In this document: in pieces, positions 1 through 8,869 of the stretch
How positions within the stretch are numbered: the first letter of the stretch is position 1
Layout: each line of letters starts with the position of its first letter
Assembly: GCF_007997005.1 (NCBI RefSeq)
Contig: NZ_VOSL01000014.1
Location: forward strand, 59,763-123,762
DNA: 64,000 nt
Origin: Lujinxingia vulgaris
Lineage (GTDB): Bacteria > Myxococcota_A > Bradymonadia > Bradymonadales > Bradymonadaceae
Direction: 5' to 3'
Program-made: the position numbers and the translations under genes
Notes under the pieces: model-generated
Database searches by the model: none
Told to the model about the DNA's origin: nothing
Seen by the model: only the letters and a program-made list of their open reading frames with translations

Positions 1-37
1 CGCGAAAAGACAACCGGTCATCGGCCGCAGTCTGCAT

Positions 38-70
38 GCATGATGTCCAACCGAGGGTTGGGCATCATGC
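38..70. repeat. REP-like palindrome upstream of the RAYT side
   Basis: An 8-bp arm (GCATGATG/CATCATGC) encloses a second 6-bp arm (CCAACC/GGTTGG) around a GAG loop, giving a 33-nt nearly perfect hairpin with one T-G mismatch. A second, shorter copy of the core lies at 79-96. The core matches the palindrome family dispersed through the window and lies on the 3' side of the transposase gene at 410-1390. The rest of positions 1-409 holds no gene that I can support. Confidence 0.7.
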
Positions 71-247
71 GTATCGGTACAACCGAGGGTTGCGCACCCT
101 CCCGTGGCGTTGCGCCGCAACGACACCTGCATTTTTGCGCGTTTTGCGACCGGTGGCTGCCATCATGGGGCGTCGATCGCGACGCTCTGGCTGTGAAGTT
201 GGCGCGTGGAGCCGGCGAGCAGACAGACCCTGGCCCGCGTCGGCCTC

Positions 248-297
248 GGGGGGCCGGAGGAGATAGGACCATGGGGGGCCGGAGGAGATAGGACCAT
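248..297. repeat. two tandem copies of a 25-bp unit
   Basis: The unit (six G, then CCGGAGGAGATAGGACCAT) occurs at 248-272 and 273-297 with no difference. It contains GGAGGAG, but no gene starts just after it, so it looks like a local duplication and not a pair of ribosome binding sites. Confidence 0.6.
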
Positions 298-409
298 GCG
301 GTGCGGGCCGATAAAAGCCGCCCCACACGCTGTGGTTCCTCACTATGTTTTGCTGCCTCCAGGCCAGCACAAGCGCTGGCGTCTTACCGGGTACATTCGG
401 CGCCCAGCC

Positions 410-1390
410 TCACCCGCCGGTGCCTGGAAGAAGCGTGTGTATCTCGGAGGGCGGGTGCTCCTCGGGAGGACAATGCCCCAGACACAGCGCCAGCTCTTCT
501 GGACCGGCGGGGTTGCAGCTGACACGGGCATGTTGCTTCAGCCAGAGGGTGCCGCAGGGGAATACGACACCGGTCTTTTTGCCCTTCCACCGCAGGCGAA
601 CTCGCTCGTAGACGCGCACAAAGGAGGCGTACTGACGTTCCGCCGCCAAGAGCAGTGCCGGGAGCGTCGCGACAAAACGCGGCGCCTTGCGCACGCGCGG
701 GCACGGGGTCGAGGGCCGCGTGCTCGTCGGCAGCCCCAGCACCCTGAGCACCCCCTCTGCGCCGACCTTCCCCCTCTCGCGCTCCTGGAGCACCTCCTGG
801 AGCGCCTCTTCGAGCAACCCTTCGAAGTGCTCCTGCACCTCCTCAAGACTCATCTGCTCGTAGCCCGGGGGCGGGGTCGGGGTAAATTCCACGTACTTCT
901 CGGAGCGCCGGCCGTAGCCGTTGGGCTTTGCAACCCGCATCGGTTTCCCCCAGTCCCGGGGCAGGATCATCATACCCGGCCACTCCTCAGGATGGTCGCA
1001 TTCGCCGGTACGCACCGGGTTGAGCCAGATGTAGAGCAACTGCTTGACCAGCGCCCCCTGATCGAGGACGACCATGTCGTGGTAGCCACGGGAATCCCAG
1101 AAATAGCCACTGCGATCGAGGTCGCGGTTTCGTGCGCGGGCCACCCCGGCCATCGTATCTCGCATAAATCCGCTGCGCGTGGCATGCACATCGGTGGCCA
1201 GCACATGGACGTGGTTGGACATCGCGACAAAAGCGTGGATACGCAGCCCATGGCGCGATGCGGAGCGCGCGATCTCGTAGCGAAAAATCTCGTTCATCAC
1301 GACGTCCGGCCGCAGCAGATACTCGCGATCGTGGGTACGACGGCTCATCACGGCGACCTGATTTTCGGTGTGGCAACGGGGTAGCGTCAT
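410..1390 (-). CDS. REP-associated tyrosine transposase (RAYT, Y1_Tnp/IS200-like)
   Basis: A 326-residue protein with the Y1 transposase fold. Its metal-binding H-x-H motif lies in SNHVHVLATD (about residues 58-67), and a Y-x-x-LNPVR motif follows at about residue 119, as is usual in the TnpA_REP branch. RAYTs are single-copy domesticated relatives of IS200/IS605 transposases; in known cases they bind and cut REP palindromes as single-stranded DNA. Palindromes of one family flank this gene (38-96 and 1534-1834) and recur across the window, which fits a RAYT with its REPs. The ATG at 1390 has GGAG about nine bases upstream; Met15 is a weaker alternative. The roughly 150-residue charged C-terminal part is not recognised. 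Confidence 0.85.
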   Translation of the reverse strand: MTLPRCHTENQVAVMSRRTHDREYLLRPDVVMNEIFRYEIARSASRHGLRIHAFVAMSNHVHVLATDVHATRSGFMRDTMAGVARARNRDLDRSGYFWDSRGYHDMVVLDQGALVKQLLYIWLNPVRTGECDHPEEWPGMMILPRDWGKPMRVAKPNGYGRRSEKYVEFTPTPPPGYEQMSLEEVQEHFEGLLEEALQEVLQERERGKVGAEGVLRVLGLPTSTRPSTPCPRVRKAPRFVATLPALLLAAERQYASFVRVYERVRLRWKGKKTGVVFPCGTLWLKQHARVSCNPAGPEELALCLGHCPPEEHPPSEIHTLLPGTGG

Positions 1391-1533
1391 GGCACGATTC
1401 TCCGGGTGGGGGTCGAGGTCAGACGTCGTTGTTCTGTTATCGACCGCCCGGCAGAGATGTTGCGCGGGACATCACATTTTTTTCGTTGCTCCCTGGAAAA
1501 AGGGCTGACCGCGTAGGCCTCGTCTGAGCTGCG

Positions 1534-1834
1534 TCCAACCCCCGGTCGGCCATCTCTCGGGCTACGTGCGCCGACATTGACCAACCCTCGGTTGCGCAAT
1601 CACTCGCCAACACACGGCGATACGATGCGCATAAGAGCGGGGCGCTCTGACGTGGTTTAAGGCTCCACCGGCCTCATACCACCAGCGCGCCATCTCCACG
1701 TTGCAGTCTCAACGCCGCGACGTTCGACGTCACACAGACCACGCTGCTCGCGCTCGAAACGATCGCCTTGATGTCCGACCCTCGGTCGCCTATCACCCGC
1801 ATCACCACAGCGCGTTGACCAACCCCCGGTCGCG
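1534..1834. repeat. four REP-like palindromes between RAYT and rluA-like gene
   Basis: Cores at about 1534-1550, 1577-1598, 1773-1790 and 1817-1834 read CCAACC or CCGACC, three bases, then GGTCG or GGTTG, three of them followed by GCGCA or a CATC/TATC-like tail. They lie in the 464-bp gap upstream of the transposase start. I see no other gene or promoter in the gap. Confidence 0.7.
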
Positions 1835-1854
1835 CACCTCGACACGGCTCCTCC

Positions 1855-2499
1855 ATGAACGACCCGACACTGCTCTCGCACGATGACGATCTCTTCGTCG
1901 TCAACAAACCCGCTGACTGGGTGGTGCACCCCACCAACGATCCCGGGATGAAGGATCTGGTCAGCTGGCTCAACGCACTGACCGGCACCTCCGAGCACGC
2001 GCCGATTCATCGCCTCGATCGCGAGACCAGTGGCGTCGTGCTGATGTCACCTTCCCCTGAGCTTCGCGCGGAGTTTGGTGAGTGGTTCGCGCAGAACCAG
2101 GTGCGAAAGGAGTACCGGGCGATGGTCTACGGGAAGACGCCCGACGCCATGACGCTCGATGCGCCGCTCTTCGATCGGCGCCGTCGGCGGCCACTGGACG
2201 CCCTGACTCGGATCGAGACTCTGGAGCGCTTTGTCTCCTGCTCCTACCTGCGCGTGCTGCCGGAGACCGGACGAAAACACCAGATCCGCCAGCATCTTCA
2301 ACGCGAGGGTCACGCCATCGTAGGAGAGTCGCGCTACAAGCCTAAGAAGTTTTTACGAGTTCCGGGCTTTCCGGGGCGTCTCTGGTTGCACGCGCTGCGA
2401 CTGGAACTTCCCGACGGTCGCGTCATGGAGGCCCCGCTTGCCCCCGAGCTGGAGGCACAACTCACCCTGCTTCGCTCGCTGGCCGAAGAGCCGCGCTGA
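1855..2499 (+). CDS. RluA-family RNA pseudouridine synthase
   Basis: A 214-residue enzyme expected to isomerise uridine to pseudouridine in rRNA or tRNA. The catalytic aspartate lies in the family motif HRLDRETSG (about residues 52-60). KEYRAMVYG (about 83-91) and TGRKHQIRQHL (about 142-152) are the other conserved blocks. There is no N-terminal S4 domain, so it resembles the short RluA/TruC branch and not RluC/RluD. The substrate position cannot be inferred. Its last codons are duplicated downstream at about 2608-2643 along with the adjoining palindrome. Confidence 0.9.
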   Translation: MNDPTLLSHDDDLFVVNKPADWVVHPTNDPGMKDLVSWLNALTGTSEHAPIHRLDRETSGVVLMSPSPELRAEFGEWFAQNQVRKEYRAMVYGKTPDAMTLDAPLFDRRRRRPLDALTRIETLERFVSCSYLRVLPETGRKHQIRQHLQREGHAIVGESRYKPKKFLRVPGFPGRLWLHALRLELPDGRVMEAPLAPELEAQLTLLRSLAEEPR

Positions 2500-2503
2500 C
2501 GTT

Positions 2504-2716
2504 GCACATCCGAGGGTCGGACATCTCCCAGGTTCAGGTTTCTCGCCAACTTTGCACATCCGAGGGTCGGACATCTCCAACTTTGCACATCCGAGGGTCG
2601 GACATCTCCTGCTTCGCTCGCTGGCCGAAGAGCTGCGCTGACGTTGCACATCCGAGGGTCGGACATCTCCCAGGGTTCTCGCCAACTTTGCACATCCGAG
2701 GGTCGGACATCTCCCG
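2504..2716. repeat. cluster of five REP-like palindromes
   Basis: Five near-identical copies of TTGCACATCCGAGGGTCGG followed by ACATCTCC begin at about 2504, 2550, 2581, 2643 and 2687, all in the same orientation. The fourth copy is preceded by a second copy of the last 35 bases of the upstream gene, with one change. The cluster separates convergent genes and may act as a terminator or a stop for exonucleases. Confidence 0.85.
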
Positions 2717-2729
2717 GGTTTCTCGCCAC

Positions 2730-3317
2730 CTAACCCTCGATCTTTAGCCCGAAGCGTGACACCAGACCGGGCAGCTGCTCCAGACGCACCTTCATCCCCC
2801 GGGTGCGGCTTTTGGCCGGGTCGAGCACCAGGTTTATCGCCCCCCGAAGATCGGCCCCCTCCAGATTGGCCCGCTCCCAGCTCACTCCCGCCACGTCGCT
2901 CTGCTCAAACGTCGCTCGCCGCAGATCGGCCTCGTAGAGGTCGCTCTCCTGAAGGGTGCAACGCGTAAAGGAGGTCTGACGCAGATTCAGCGCGCGCATC
3001 GACGCGTAGTTGAGGTTGCTGCCCTCAAACCCCACGCTGAACCCGAAGTCGCTGACCTCGAAAAAACTCACCCCCATCAGCTTGCAGTCCACAAACTGCA
3101 CCCCCTGCAGGCGCGCGCCGGCCAGTTTGACCATGGCCAGGTTGCATCCCCGGAAGGTGCAGTCGACAAATGCGACCTGCCGAAGATCCGCGCCCAGAAA
3201 CTCGCAGTCCACAAACTCGCAGGCGTAGACCTCCTGCTCAAAAGGCCGCTGATGGGTGAAGTCGGCAGCGTTGATGGTGGTGTTGAGGTAGGCGTCAGGG
3301 GCGGGAAGATCGCTCAT
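2730..3317 (-). CDS. pentapeptide-repeat protein, Qnr-like
   Basis: About 195 residues dominated by A(D/N)LxX pentapeptides (for example CEFLGADLRQVAFVDCTF and ANLEGADLRGA), which fold as a right-handed quadrilateral beta-helix. Length, the short break in the middle and the C-terminal tail ending in RFGLKIEG recall Qnr/MfpA proteins that mimic DNA and protect gyrase. Function in resistance is only possible, not shown. I chose the ATG at 3317. A TTG at 3377 has a better ribosome binding site (GGGAGGGGGA) and would couple translation to the cupin gene that ends at 3381. Confidence 0.8.
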   Translation of the reverse strand: MSDLPAPDAYLNTTINAADFTHQRPFEQEVYACEFVDCEFLGADLRQVAFVDCTFRGCNLAMVKLAGARLQGVQFVDCKLMGVSFFEVSDFGFSVGFEGSNLNYASMRALNLRQTSFTRCTLQESDLYEADLRRATFEQSDVAGVSWERANLEGADLRGAINLVLDPAKSRTRGMKVRLEQLPGLVSRFGLKIEG

Positions 3318-3380
3318 CGGGAGGCACACACAGCGCAAGGGGAGCTCGACCCGGGGCCGGGCCTGGAGGGAGGTCAAACC

Positions 3381-3875
3381 TCATTCCCCCTCCCAATAGC
3401 CGACCTGGGCCGCGCGAGGCAAGAAGGCGTTGAGCGTGCGTTTGGACGCATCGCCGCCAGGGGCTTCACCGCCCATCACGCCGATCTTGTCGCTGTCGGG
3501 GTAGAGCAGCACATCAGGCGCGTTCATCGTCGAGATCACCAGGTACCGCAGCACCTCGGTGCCGGTGTTGATCACCTGATGCGCATGCTCCGGTCCCGCA
3601 GGAAACGCTACATAATGGCCGGCCCCCACCGGATAGCGCGACTCCCCATGACGAACCTCCCCGCTGCCACTGAGAATATAGAGAGCCTCCTCATTGCCCA
3701 GGTGCGCATGGAAAGGAAAGGCCGCACTACCCACGGGCACCTCAAAGAGGCTGCAACCCAGGCGCCGCGCTCCGGCCGCCTTTCCCAGCTGCTTTCGCCG
3801 GCTGGCAAAACGCTCCCCGTGGGACTGCTCGTGCCACTCCAGTTCGTCGGGATGCACGCGATAGGACTGACTCAT
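3381..3875 (-). CDS. cupin-domain protein
   Basis: 164 residues with one cupin_2 barrel. FPFHAHLGNEEALYILSGSGEV gives the HxH...E metal ligands of motif 1, and PAGPEHAHQVINTG gives the His of motif 2. No substrate can be assigned; the family includes dioxygenases, isomerases and sugar-binding proteins. The start ATG follows AGGAGGG. The pentapeptide gene follows directly, so the two probably form one transcript. Confidence 0.8.
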   Translation of the reverse strand: MSQSYRVHPDELEWHEQSHGERFASRRKQLGKAAGARRLGCSLFEVPVGSAAFPFHAHLGNEEALYILSGSGEVRHGESRYPVGAGHYVAFPAGPEHAHQVINTGTEVLRYLVISTMNAPDVLLYPDSDKIGVMGGEAPGGDASKRTLNAFLPRAAQVGYWEGE

Positions 3876-3930
3876 AAACCCTCCTGTCTTTCACGTTTAA
3901 CGTCTCACGATCTGCGATTTTCGAGATACG

Positions 3931-4040
3931 TGCTCAACCCACGGTCGCGCATCAACCGCATGACACCTGAACTTCGACCATCCCTCGGTCGCGCATCAAC
4001 CGCATGACACCTGAACTTCGACCATCCCTCGGTCGCGCAG
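3931..4040. repeat. three REP-like palindromes in a tandem 44-bp unit
   Basis: Cores at about 3932, 3975 and 4019 (ACCATCCCTCGGTCGCGCA or a close variant). Two of them are followed by an identical ATCAACCGCATGACACCTGA segment, giving a tandem repeat with a period near 44 bp. It lies between the cupin and TetR genes. Confidence 0.75.
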
Positions 4041-4055
4041 CCCCGCCAGATAAAC

Positions 4056-4670
4056 TCAACGCTGTCCCGCCCCCTCAACAAAAATCTCCAGCACCCGATC
4101 GATGGCCGGCTTAAGCGCAAAGGGCCCCTCAAAGGCCCAGTGGATCGTCAGCGAATGCAGGTGCCCCCCCAGCGCCAACACATAGTCCATCGGATCGGCC
4201 TCCCGGAGCGCTCCGGAGGCGATACCCTGCTCCATCAAATCCAACCACACGCGCTGGTTGGCGCGGTAGGTGGTCAGAATCTCCTCGTCGACCTTGCCCG
4301 AGGGCGGCCCCATCGGTGCGTTGACCATCGCCGCCACATAGAGCTCGCGCTCCTCCTCGGCGAACTCCGCCAGGCGATAGAGCAACCAGCGGGTGCGCTC
4401 CACAAAGCCCAGCCCCTCAGGCGGGGGCTGCAACATCACCTCGGTGATGCGCGCGCGCACCGAACGCCACAGCGTGCACAAAATGTCATCGCGGTTGGCA
4501 AAATGCTTGTAGAGCGCCGAGGTGGAGTAGCCAGCCTGGGTGGCGATCTCCTCCACGGTCATTGCCTGACCGCGCTGATTATACACCACCGCCGCCGCTT
4601 CCAGGATGCGCTCTCGAGCCTCGGTATGGCCCAGGCGCTGTCGGTTTGCATCACTCATGCACAGACTCAT
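4056..4670 (-). CDS. TetR-family transcriptional regulator
   Basis: About 204 residues. The N-terminal helix-turn-helix is typical: RERILEAAAVVYNQRG, MTVEEIATQAGYSTSALYKHF. The C-terminal half is the variable, all-helical ligand domain. Genes of this family repress neighbouring efflux or lipid-metabolism genes and release DNA on ligand binding, but no obvious target lies alongside. The ATG at 4670 (MSLC) or 4658 (MSDA) are both possible starts; neither has a strong ribosome binding site. Open sequence upstream to 4805 is low-complexity and unlikely to be translated. Confidence 0.85.
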   Translation of the reverse strand: MSLCMSDANRQRLGHTEARERILEAAAVVYNQRGQAMTVEEIATQAGYSTSALYKHFANRDDILCTLWRSVRARITEVMLQPPPEGLGFVERTRWLLYRLAEFAEEERELYVAAMVNAPMGPPSGKVDEEILTTYRANQRVWLDLMEQGIASGALREADPMDYVLALGGHLHSLTIHWAFEGPFALKPAIDRVLEIFVEGAGQR

Positions 4671-4951
4671 CGCTTCATCGAACACTCCAGTGGGGATCTC
4701 TGAGTCTGACCCAGCCCCATCAAATTGGCCAGCGTCGAGAACACGCGCAGCGCGGGAGCCCGGGTGGCAAATCAGCGCACCTGCCCCGTGCATCGCCGCG
4801 GCCATCCTGGCCCGGATCGTCGGTCAGATCGCGAGCCTCCCGTCTCATCGCGGCAACGAGTATGGGCGCATCGCCCGCTGACGCCCCCTGGCGTCATGCC
4901 CCGCCCGAGACCTACGCTCTCGACCACCACCCTTTGAAAAACGCGCTCGTC

Positions 4952-6217
4952 TCAACCTGAAAAACGCCCCGCCTCGACCAACGCCGCGATCAGCGCGTCG
5001 ACGTCATCACGATCGGTGTACGCCCCGAACGACGCGCGGGCCGTGGCACAAAGCCCCAGCTCGCGCACCAGGGGATGGGCGCAATGCGACCCCACGCGCA
5101 CCGCCACATTCTGTGCGTCGAGCAGCTCGCCAAGGTCGTAGGCGTCGACCCCGCGCAGACCAAACGCGATCACCGCCGAACGCTCCCGCGGGCACCCCAC
5201 GACCTCCAGCCCCTCAACCTCGTTGAACCGCTGCAGCGCATAGGCACAGAGCGCCTCCTCATGACGCTGCAACGCCGCCATCCCAAAACCCTCCATCCAG
5301 TCGATCGCCGCGGCCATCCCCACCGCCTGCGCCACCGGCGGGGTGCCCGCCTCCAGCCGGTTGGGAAGCTCGGCGAAGACGACCTCCTCCTCACTCACCG
5401 AGGTCATCATTCCGCCGCCAAGCTCCACCGGCTTGAGCCGCTCCAGCGCCTCCGGCCGACCGCAGAGCACCCCCACCCCGGTCGGCCCGTACATCTTATG
5501 GGCCGAGCACACAAAGAAGTCACAGCCCAGCGCCTGCACATCGATCGCCCGGTGCGCCACGCTCTGCGACCCGTCGATCACGCTCAACGCGCCGTGCCGG
5601 CGCGCCAGCGTCACCAGCTCCGCCACCGGGTTCACCGTCCCCAGCACATTGGAGACGTGCGTCAGAGCCACAACCGCGGTGCGCGCTCCGATCATTGACT
5701 CGGCCGCCTCCCCATCCAACTCGCCACGCCCGTTGATCGGAAGCACCCGCAGCGTCGCGCCGCTCTCTGCGGCCAGCGCGCGCCAGGGGAGCAGGTTGGC
5801 GTGATGCTCCATCGCGCTGACCACAACCTCATCGCCCGGCTTCAGCGCCCCGCGAAGTCCGCCCGCAATCAGGTTGAGCGCGTGTGTCGCCCCGCGGGTA
5901 AAGACCACCGAGCTATCGGTCTCCGTCCCCAGAAACGCCGCCACCCGCGCCCGGGCGGCCTCATAACGCTCCGTCGAGCGGCGCGCCCTCCAATGCCCTC
6001 CTCGCCCCGCCGAGCCCGTCTCGGTGGCATAGAAGTCACTCAGCGCGTCGATCACCGGCTGCGGCGTCAACGTCGTCGCCGCGCTGTCCAGATAGGTCCA
6101 GCGCCGCCCACCTTCCTCCCCCTGACGCAACGCCGGGACCTGCTCACGCACCCGGGCCGCGAGGCACGATGTTTCGCTTGTGATGCTGACATCTACCGCG
6201 GGTCGTTCGGCTTTCAC
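4952..6217 (-). CDS. SufS/CsdA-type cysteine desulfurase
   Basis: About 421 residues of a class V aminotransferase-fold PLP enzyme that removes sulfur from cysteine for Fe-S clusters or other thio-cofactors. It shows LDSAATTLTPQPVI at the N-terminus, AMEHHANLLPW, the PLP-binding lysine in SAHKMYGPTGVG, and the persulfide cysteine in RVGSHCAHP near the C-terminus (group II, SufS-like). No suf genes are adjacent, so it stands alone here. The open frame begins with GTG at 6223, but the GTG at 6217 is better placed after GGAGGTGTCT. Confidence 0.9.
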   Translation of the reverse strand: MKAERPAVDVSITSETSCLAARVREQVPALRQGEEGGRRWTYLDSAATTLTPQPVIDALSDFYATETGSAGRGGHWRARRSTERYEAARARVAAFLGTETDSSVVFTRGATHALNLIAGGLRGALKPGDEVVVSAMEHHANLLPWRALAAESGATLRVLPINGRGELDGEAAESMIGARTAVVALTHVSNVLGTVNPVAELVTLARRHGALSVIDGSQSVAHRAIDVQALGCDFFVCSAHKMYGPTGVGVLCGRPEALERLKPVELGGGMMTSVSEEEVVFAELPNRLEAGTPPVAQAVGMAAAIDWMEGFGMAALQRHEEALCAYALQRFNEVEGLEVVGCPRERSAVIAFGLRGVDAYDLGELLDAQNVAVRVGSHCAHPLVRELGLCATARASFGAYTDRDDVDALIAALVEAGRFSG

Positions 6218-6639
6218 AGACACCTCCAGTTGTTGCGCCTAACACCAAAAGCGACGTCTCTTCATACAACATCCCCACGCCTCTACGGAGATGCGACGTC
6301 GCTGAAACATCCCCTTCGCGCGCCCCGCCGACCGCATCGCAAACCTGAGGTGTGGTCCTCCCCCGAGCGCCTCCCTGCCTTCGTCAGAGCCCCCCATGCG
6401 CGTTTCGACGCCTGGCGCTCACCTTGCCTCGCCATCGCGTGCAGTCAGGCTGCCCCCCGCGCGGGGGACGCGCGCGCTTAACGCTTGACGCACCTCAAAG
6501 GGGCTGCGAAACATGTAAGCAGACACTAAGTCTACATCTCATAGCCCTAAGCTACCGCGCTGCCTTGTGTTTTGCGAATGTCTTCTCGTCAGAAACACCG
6601 GGCTCACTTGCCTCTGCCCCTGCCCCCGGGATCTCCCCT
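6218..6639. other. intergenic gap, divergent promoters expected
   Basis: About 420 bp between the divergent desulfurase and hybrid-kinase genes. It is GC-rich apart from an AT-richer stretch near 6510-6545 that could hold the kinase promoter. An open frame runs through it into the kinase gene, but its residue composition (many Arg, Pro, Cys) is that of non-coding DNA. No palindromic repeats are seen here. Confidence 0.5.
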
Positions 6640-8814
6640 ATGGCGCTCCATCCCCGACTGCGCGAACTTTTTGAAACGCTCGACATCGACGACGCCCAGG
6701 CCGCACCCGATCAGGCGACCTGGGCCCGGCTGCTCGTCGGCATCAACCAGATCTGTGCGGAGTCGGAGCACAACGCCTTTCTGCTCAATCAGACCCTGGA
6801 CACCCTCGGCGAGTCCTCGCGCCAGCTTGAGTTTAAGGTCAACGAGGAGCGTGAGAAGTTGCAATCTCTGCTCAGCGCGGTCGAAGACGGCGTCTGCGCC
6901 ATCGACCGCCGCGGGCGCCTGCTCTTTGCCAACCCGGCCGCCTTCCGGCTCTTCGACCACGCGTTGGGCGACGACTTCAGACTTCTGGAGCACCTTGGCG
7001 TTGACCGCACCGATCCCGATCAGCCCGACCTGGATCCGGAGCGCAGCGCCCAGGCCCTGCTCAACTCCGGCGCGATCCTTCGCGACGACGACGGGCTTCT
7101 GGAGCGCAACGGCGCCGGCGCGCTGCCCGTCTCCTACATCCTCAGCCCCATCGATCGCGACGGGGTGATTGTGGGCGCGGTCTGCGTGATCCGCGACGTC
7201 ACCGAACAAAAAGAGGTCGCCGACCGCCTCCAGCGCCTCAACGATGAGATCACCCGCGCCCGCGACCAGGCCATTGAGGCCAACCAGGCCAAGAGCAGCT
7301 TTCTGGCCAACATGAGCCACGAGCTGCGCACCCCGCTCAACGCCGTCATCGGCTACACCGAGTTGATTCGCGAAGACGCCGAGGTCTTTGGCTACAACGA
7401 GATCACCCCCGATCTCGGTAAGATTTACACGGCCGCCAAGCACCTCTTAAGCCTGATCAACGACATCCTCGACCTCTCCAAGATCGAGGCGGGCCGCCAC
7501 GAGATCGTCTGGGAGAGCTTCGATCTGGGCGAGCTCATCGCCGATGTCATCTCCACCATCGAGCCGGTCGCCCGCGAGAAAAACAACCACTTCGACGTCC
7601 AGGCCGAGGCCGACCTGGGGATGATCCGCGCCGACCGCATCAAGCTGCGCCAGATCCTCATCAACCTGTTGAGCAACGCCTGCAAGTTCACCGAAAACGG
7701 TCGCATCACCTTGAGCGTACGCCGCGAAGACACCGGCCCCGGCGAACACTTCATCTTCGATGTCACCGACACCGGCATCGGCGTGGTCCAGGAGAAGATC
7801 GACGAGCTCTTTGAGCCCTTCACCCAGGCCGACAACTCCACCACCCGCCAGTACGGCGGCACCGGCCTGGGGCTCACCATTACGCAGCACTTCTGCCGCA
7901 TGATGGGCGGCTTCATCGACGCCACCAGCCGCCCCGGCGAAGGCTCCACCTTCAGCGTGCATCTGCCCGCGCCCCTGGTCGCCAGTGAGACCTTGAACGC
8001 CATCGACGAGGCCGCCGCCCTGCCGCGCGCCGCCCGCAATGACCACACCGTGCTGGTCATCGACGACAGTGAGACCGTCCACGAGCTTTTGCGCCGCCAG
8101 CTCGGCCGCGCCGGCTACCGCGTCGTCAGCGCCATCAGCGGCGACGAGGGCCTGCGCATGGCTCGCGCCGTCGGCCCCTCGGCCATCACCCTCGATGTGA
8201 TGATGCCCGGCCGCAGCGGCTGGGACACCCTGGCGGAGCTCAAACACGACCCGGAGCTGGCCCACATCCCCGTGGTCATGCTCACGATGGTCGTCGACCG
8301 CAAAAAAGGCTTCGCACTCGGCGCCGACGACTACCTGGTCAAACCAGTCAGCGGCGACGTCCTCCTGCGCACCCTTCAGCGCTTTGAGCTGGAGCGCGGC
8401 GAGCTGCAGGCGCTGGTGGTGGAAGACGATGACGCCACACGCGAGATCATGGACCGCACCCTGAAAAACGCCGGCTGGCAGACCACCACCGCCATCCACG
8501 GTCGCAAGGCCATCGACCACCTCCGCGCGCTCGATCCCGGAAACCTCCCCGACATCATCCTCCTCGATCTGATGATGCCCGAGATGGACGGCTTTGAGTT
8601 TCTGGAGGTGCTGCGCGCAGACGCCACCTTAAGCGACATCCCGGTCATCGTGGTCACCGCCCGCCAGCTCTCGCGCAAGGAGCTGCAGCAACTTCAGCAG
8701 GTCACCGAGCGCGTGATGCGCAAAGGCAACTTCACCGGCGCCGAGCTCGTCGAGGAGGTCGACCGCCTGGTCGCCCCCGGCACTCGCCGCCCGCTTGCCC
8801 CGGCGCTCAGCTGA
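6640..8814 (+). CDS. hybrid sensor histidine kinase with two receiver domains
   Basis: 724 residues, no membrane segment. A helical N-terminus and a coiled stretch lead into a PAS domain (about 70-200). HisKA carries the phosphorylated His227 in NMSHELRTPLNAVIGYT, and HATPase_c has GTGLGL at about 408-413. Receiver 1 has Asp519 in TLDVMMPG and receiver 2 has Asp643 in LLDLMMPEMDG. It is a cytosolic phosphorelay kinase with no separate histidine phosphotransfer domain. I start at ATG 6640 because upstream sequence is not protein-like. The V4R protein follows 55 bp downstream and is a plausible sensory partner. Confidence 0.9.
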   Translation: MALHPRLRELFETLDIDDAQAAPDQATWARLLVGINQICAESEHNAFLLNQTLDTLGESSRQLEFKVNEEREKLQSLLSAVEDGVCAIDRRGRLLFANPAAFRLFDHALGDDFRLLEHLGVDRTDPDQPDLDPERSAQALLNSGAILRDDDGLLERNGAGALPVSYILSPIDRDGVIVGAVCVIRDVTEQKEVADRLQRLNDEITRARDQAIEANQAKSSFLANMSHELRTPLNAVIGYTELIREDAEVFGYNEITPDLGKIYTAAKHLLSLINDILDLSKIEAGRHEIVWESFDLGELIADVISTIEPVAREKNNHFDVQAEADLGMIRADRIKLRQILINLLSNACKFTENGRITLSVRREDTGPGEHFIFDVTDTGIGVVQEKIDELFEPFTQADNSTTRQYGGTGLGLTITQHFCRMMGGFIDATSRPGEGSTFSVHLPAPLVASETLNAIDEAAALPRAARNDHTVLVIDDSETVHELLRRQLGRAGYRVVSAISGDEGLRMARAVGPSAITLDVMMPGRSGWDTLAELKHDPELAHIPVVMLTMVVDRKKGFALGADDYLVKPVSGDVLLRTLQRFELERGELQALVVEDDDATREIMDRTLKNAGWQTTTAIHGRKAIDHLRALDPGNLPDIILLDLMMPEMDGFEFLEVLRADATLSDIPVIVVTARQLSRKELQQLQQVTERVMRKGNFTGAELVEEVDRLVAPGTRRPLAPALS

Positions 8815-8869
8815 ACGCCATTTCTAAATTTCGCTGTACGTCTCCCCACCCCTGTCGTTGGAGTCGCCG

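Noticed and set aside
248..297. Tandem GGAGGAG followed by ATG as real ribosome binding sites
   Set aside because: The frames that start there run antisense through the RAYT gene and are not protein-like.
206..1384. 392-codon frame on the plus strand at the RAYT locus
   Set aside because: It is antisense to the transposase, which shows the H-x-H and Y-LNPVR motifs; the plus-strand product has no recognisable domain.
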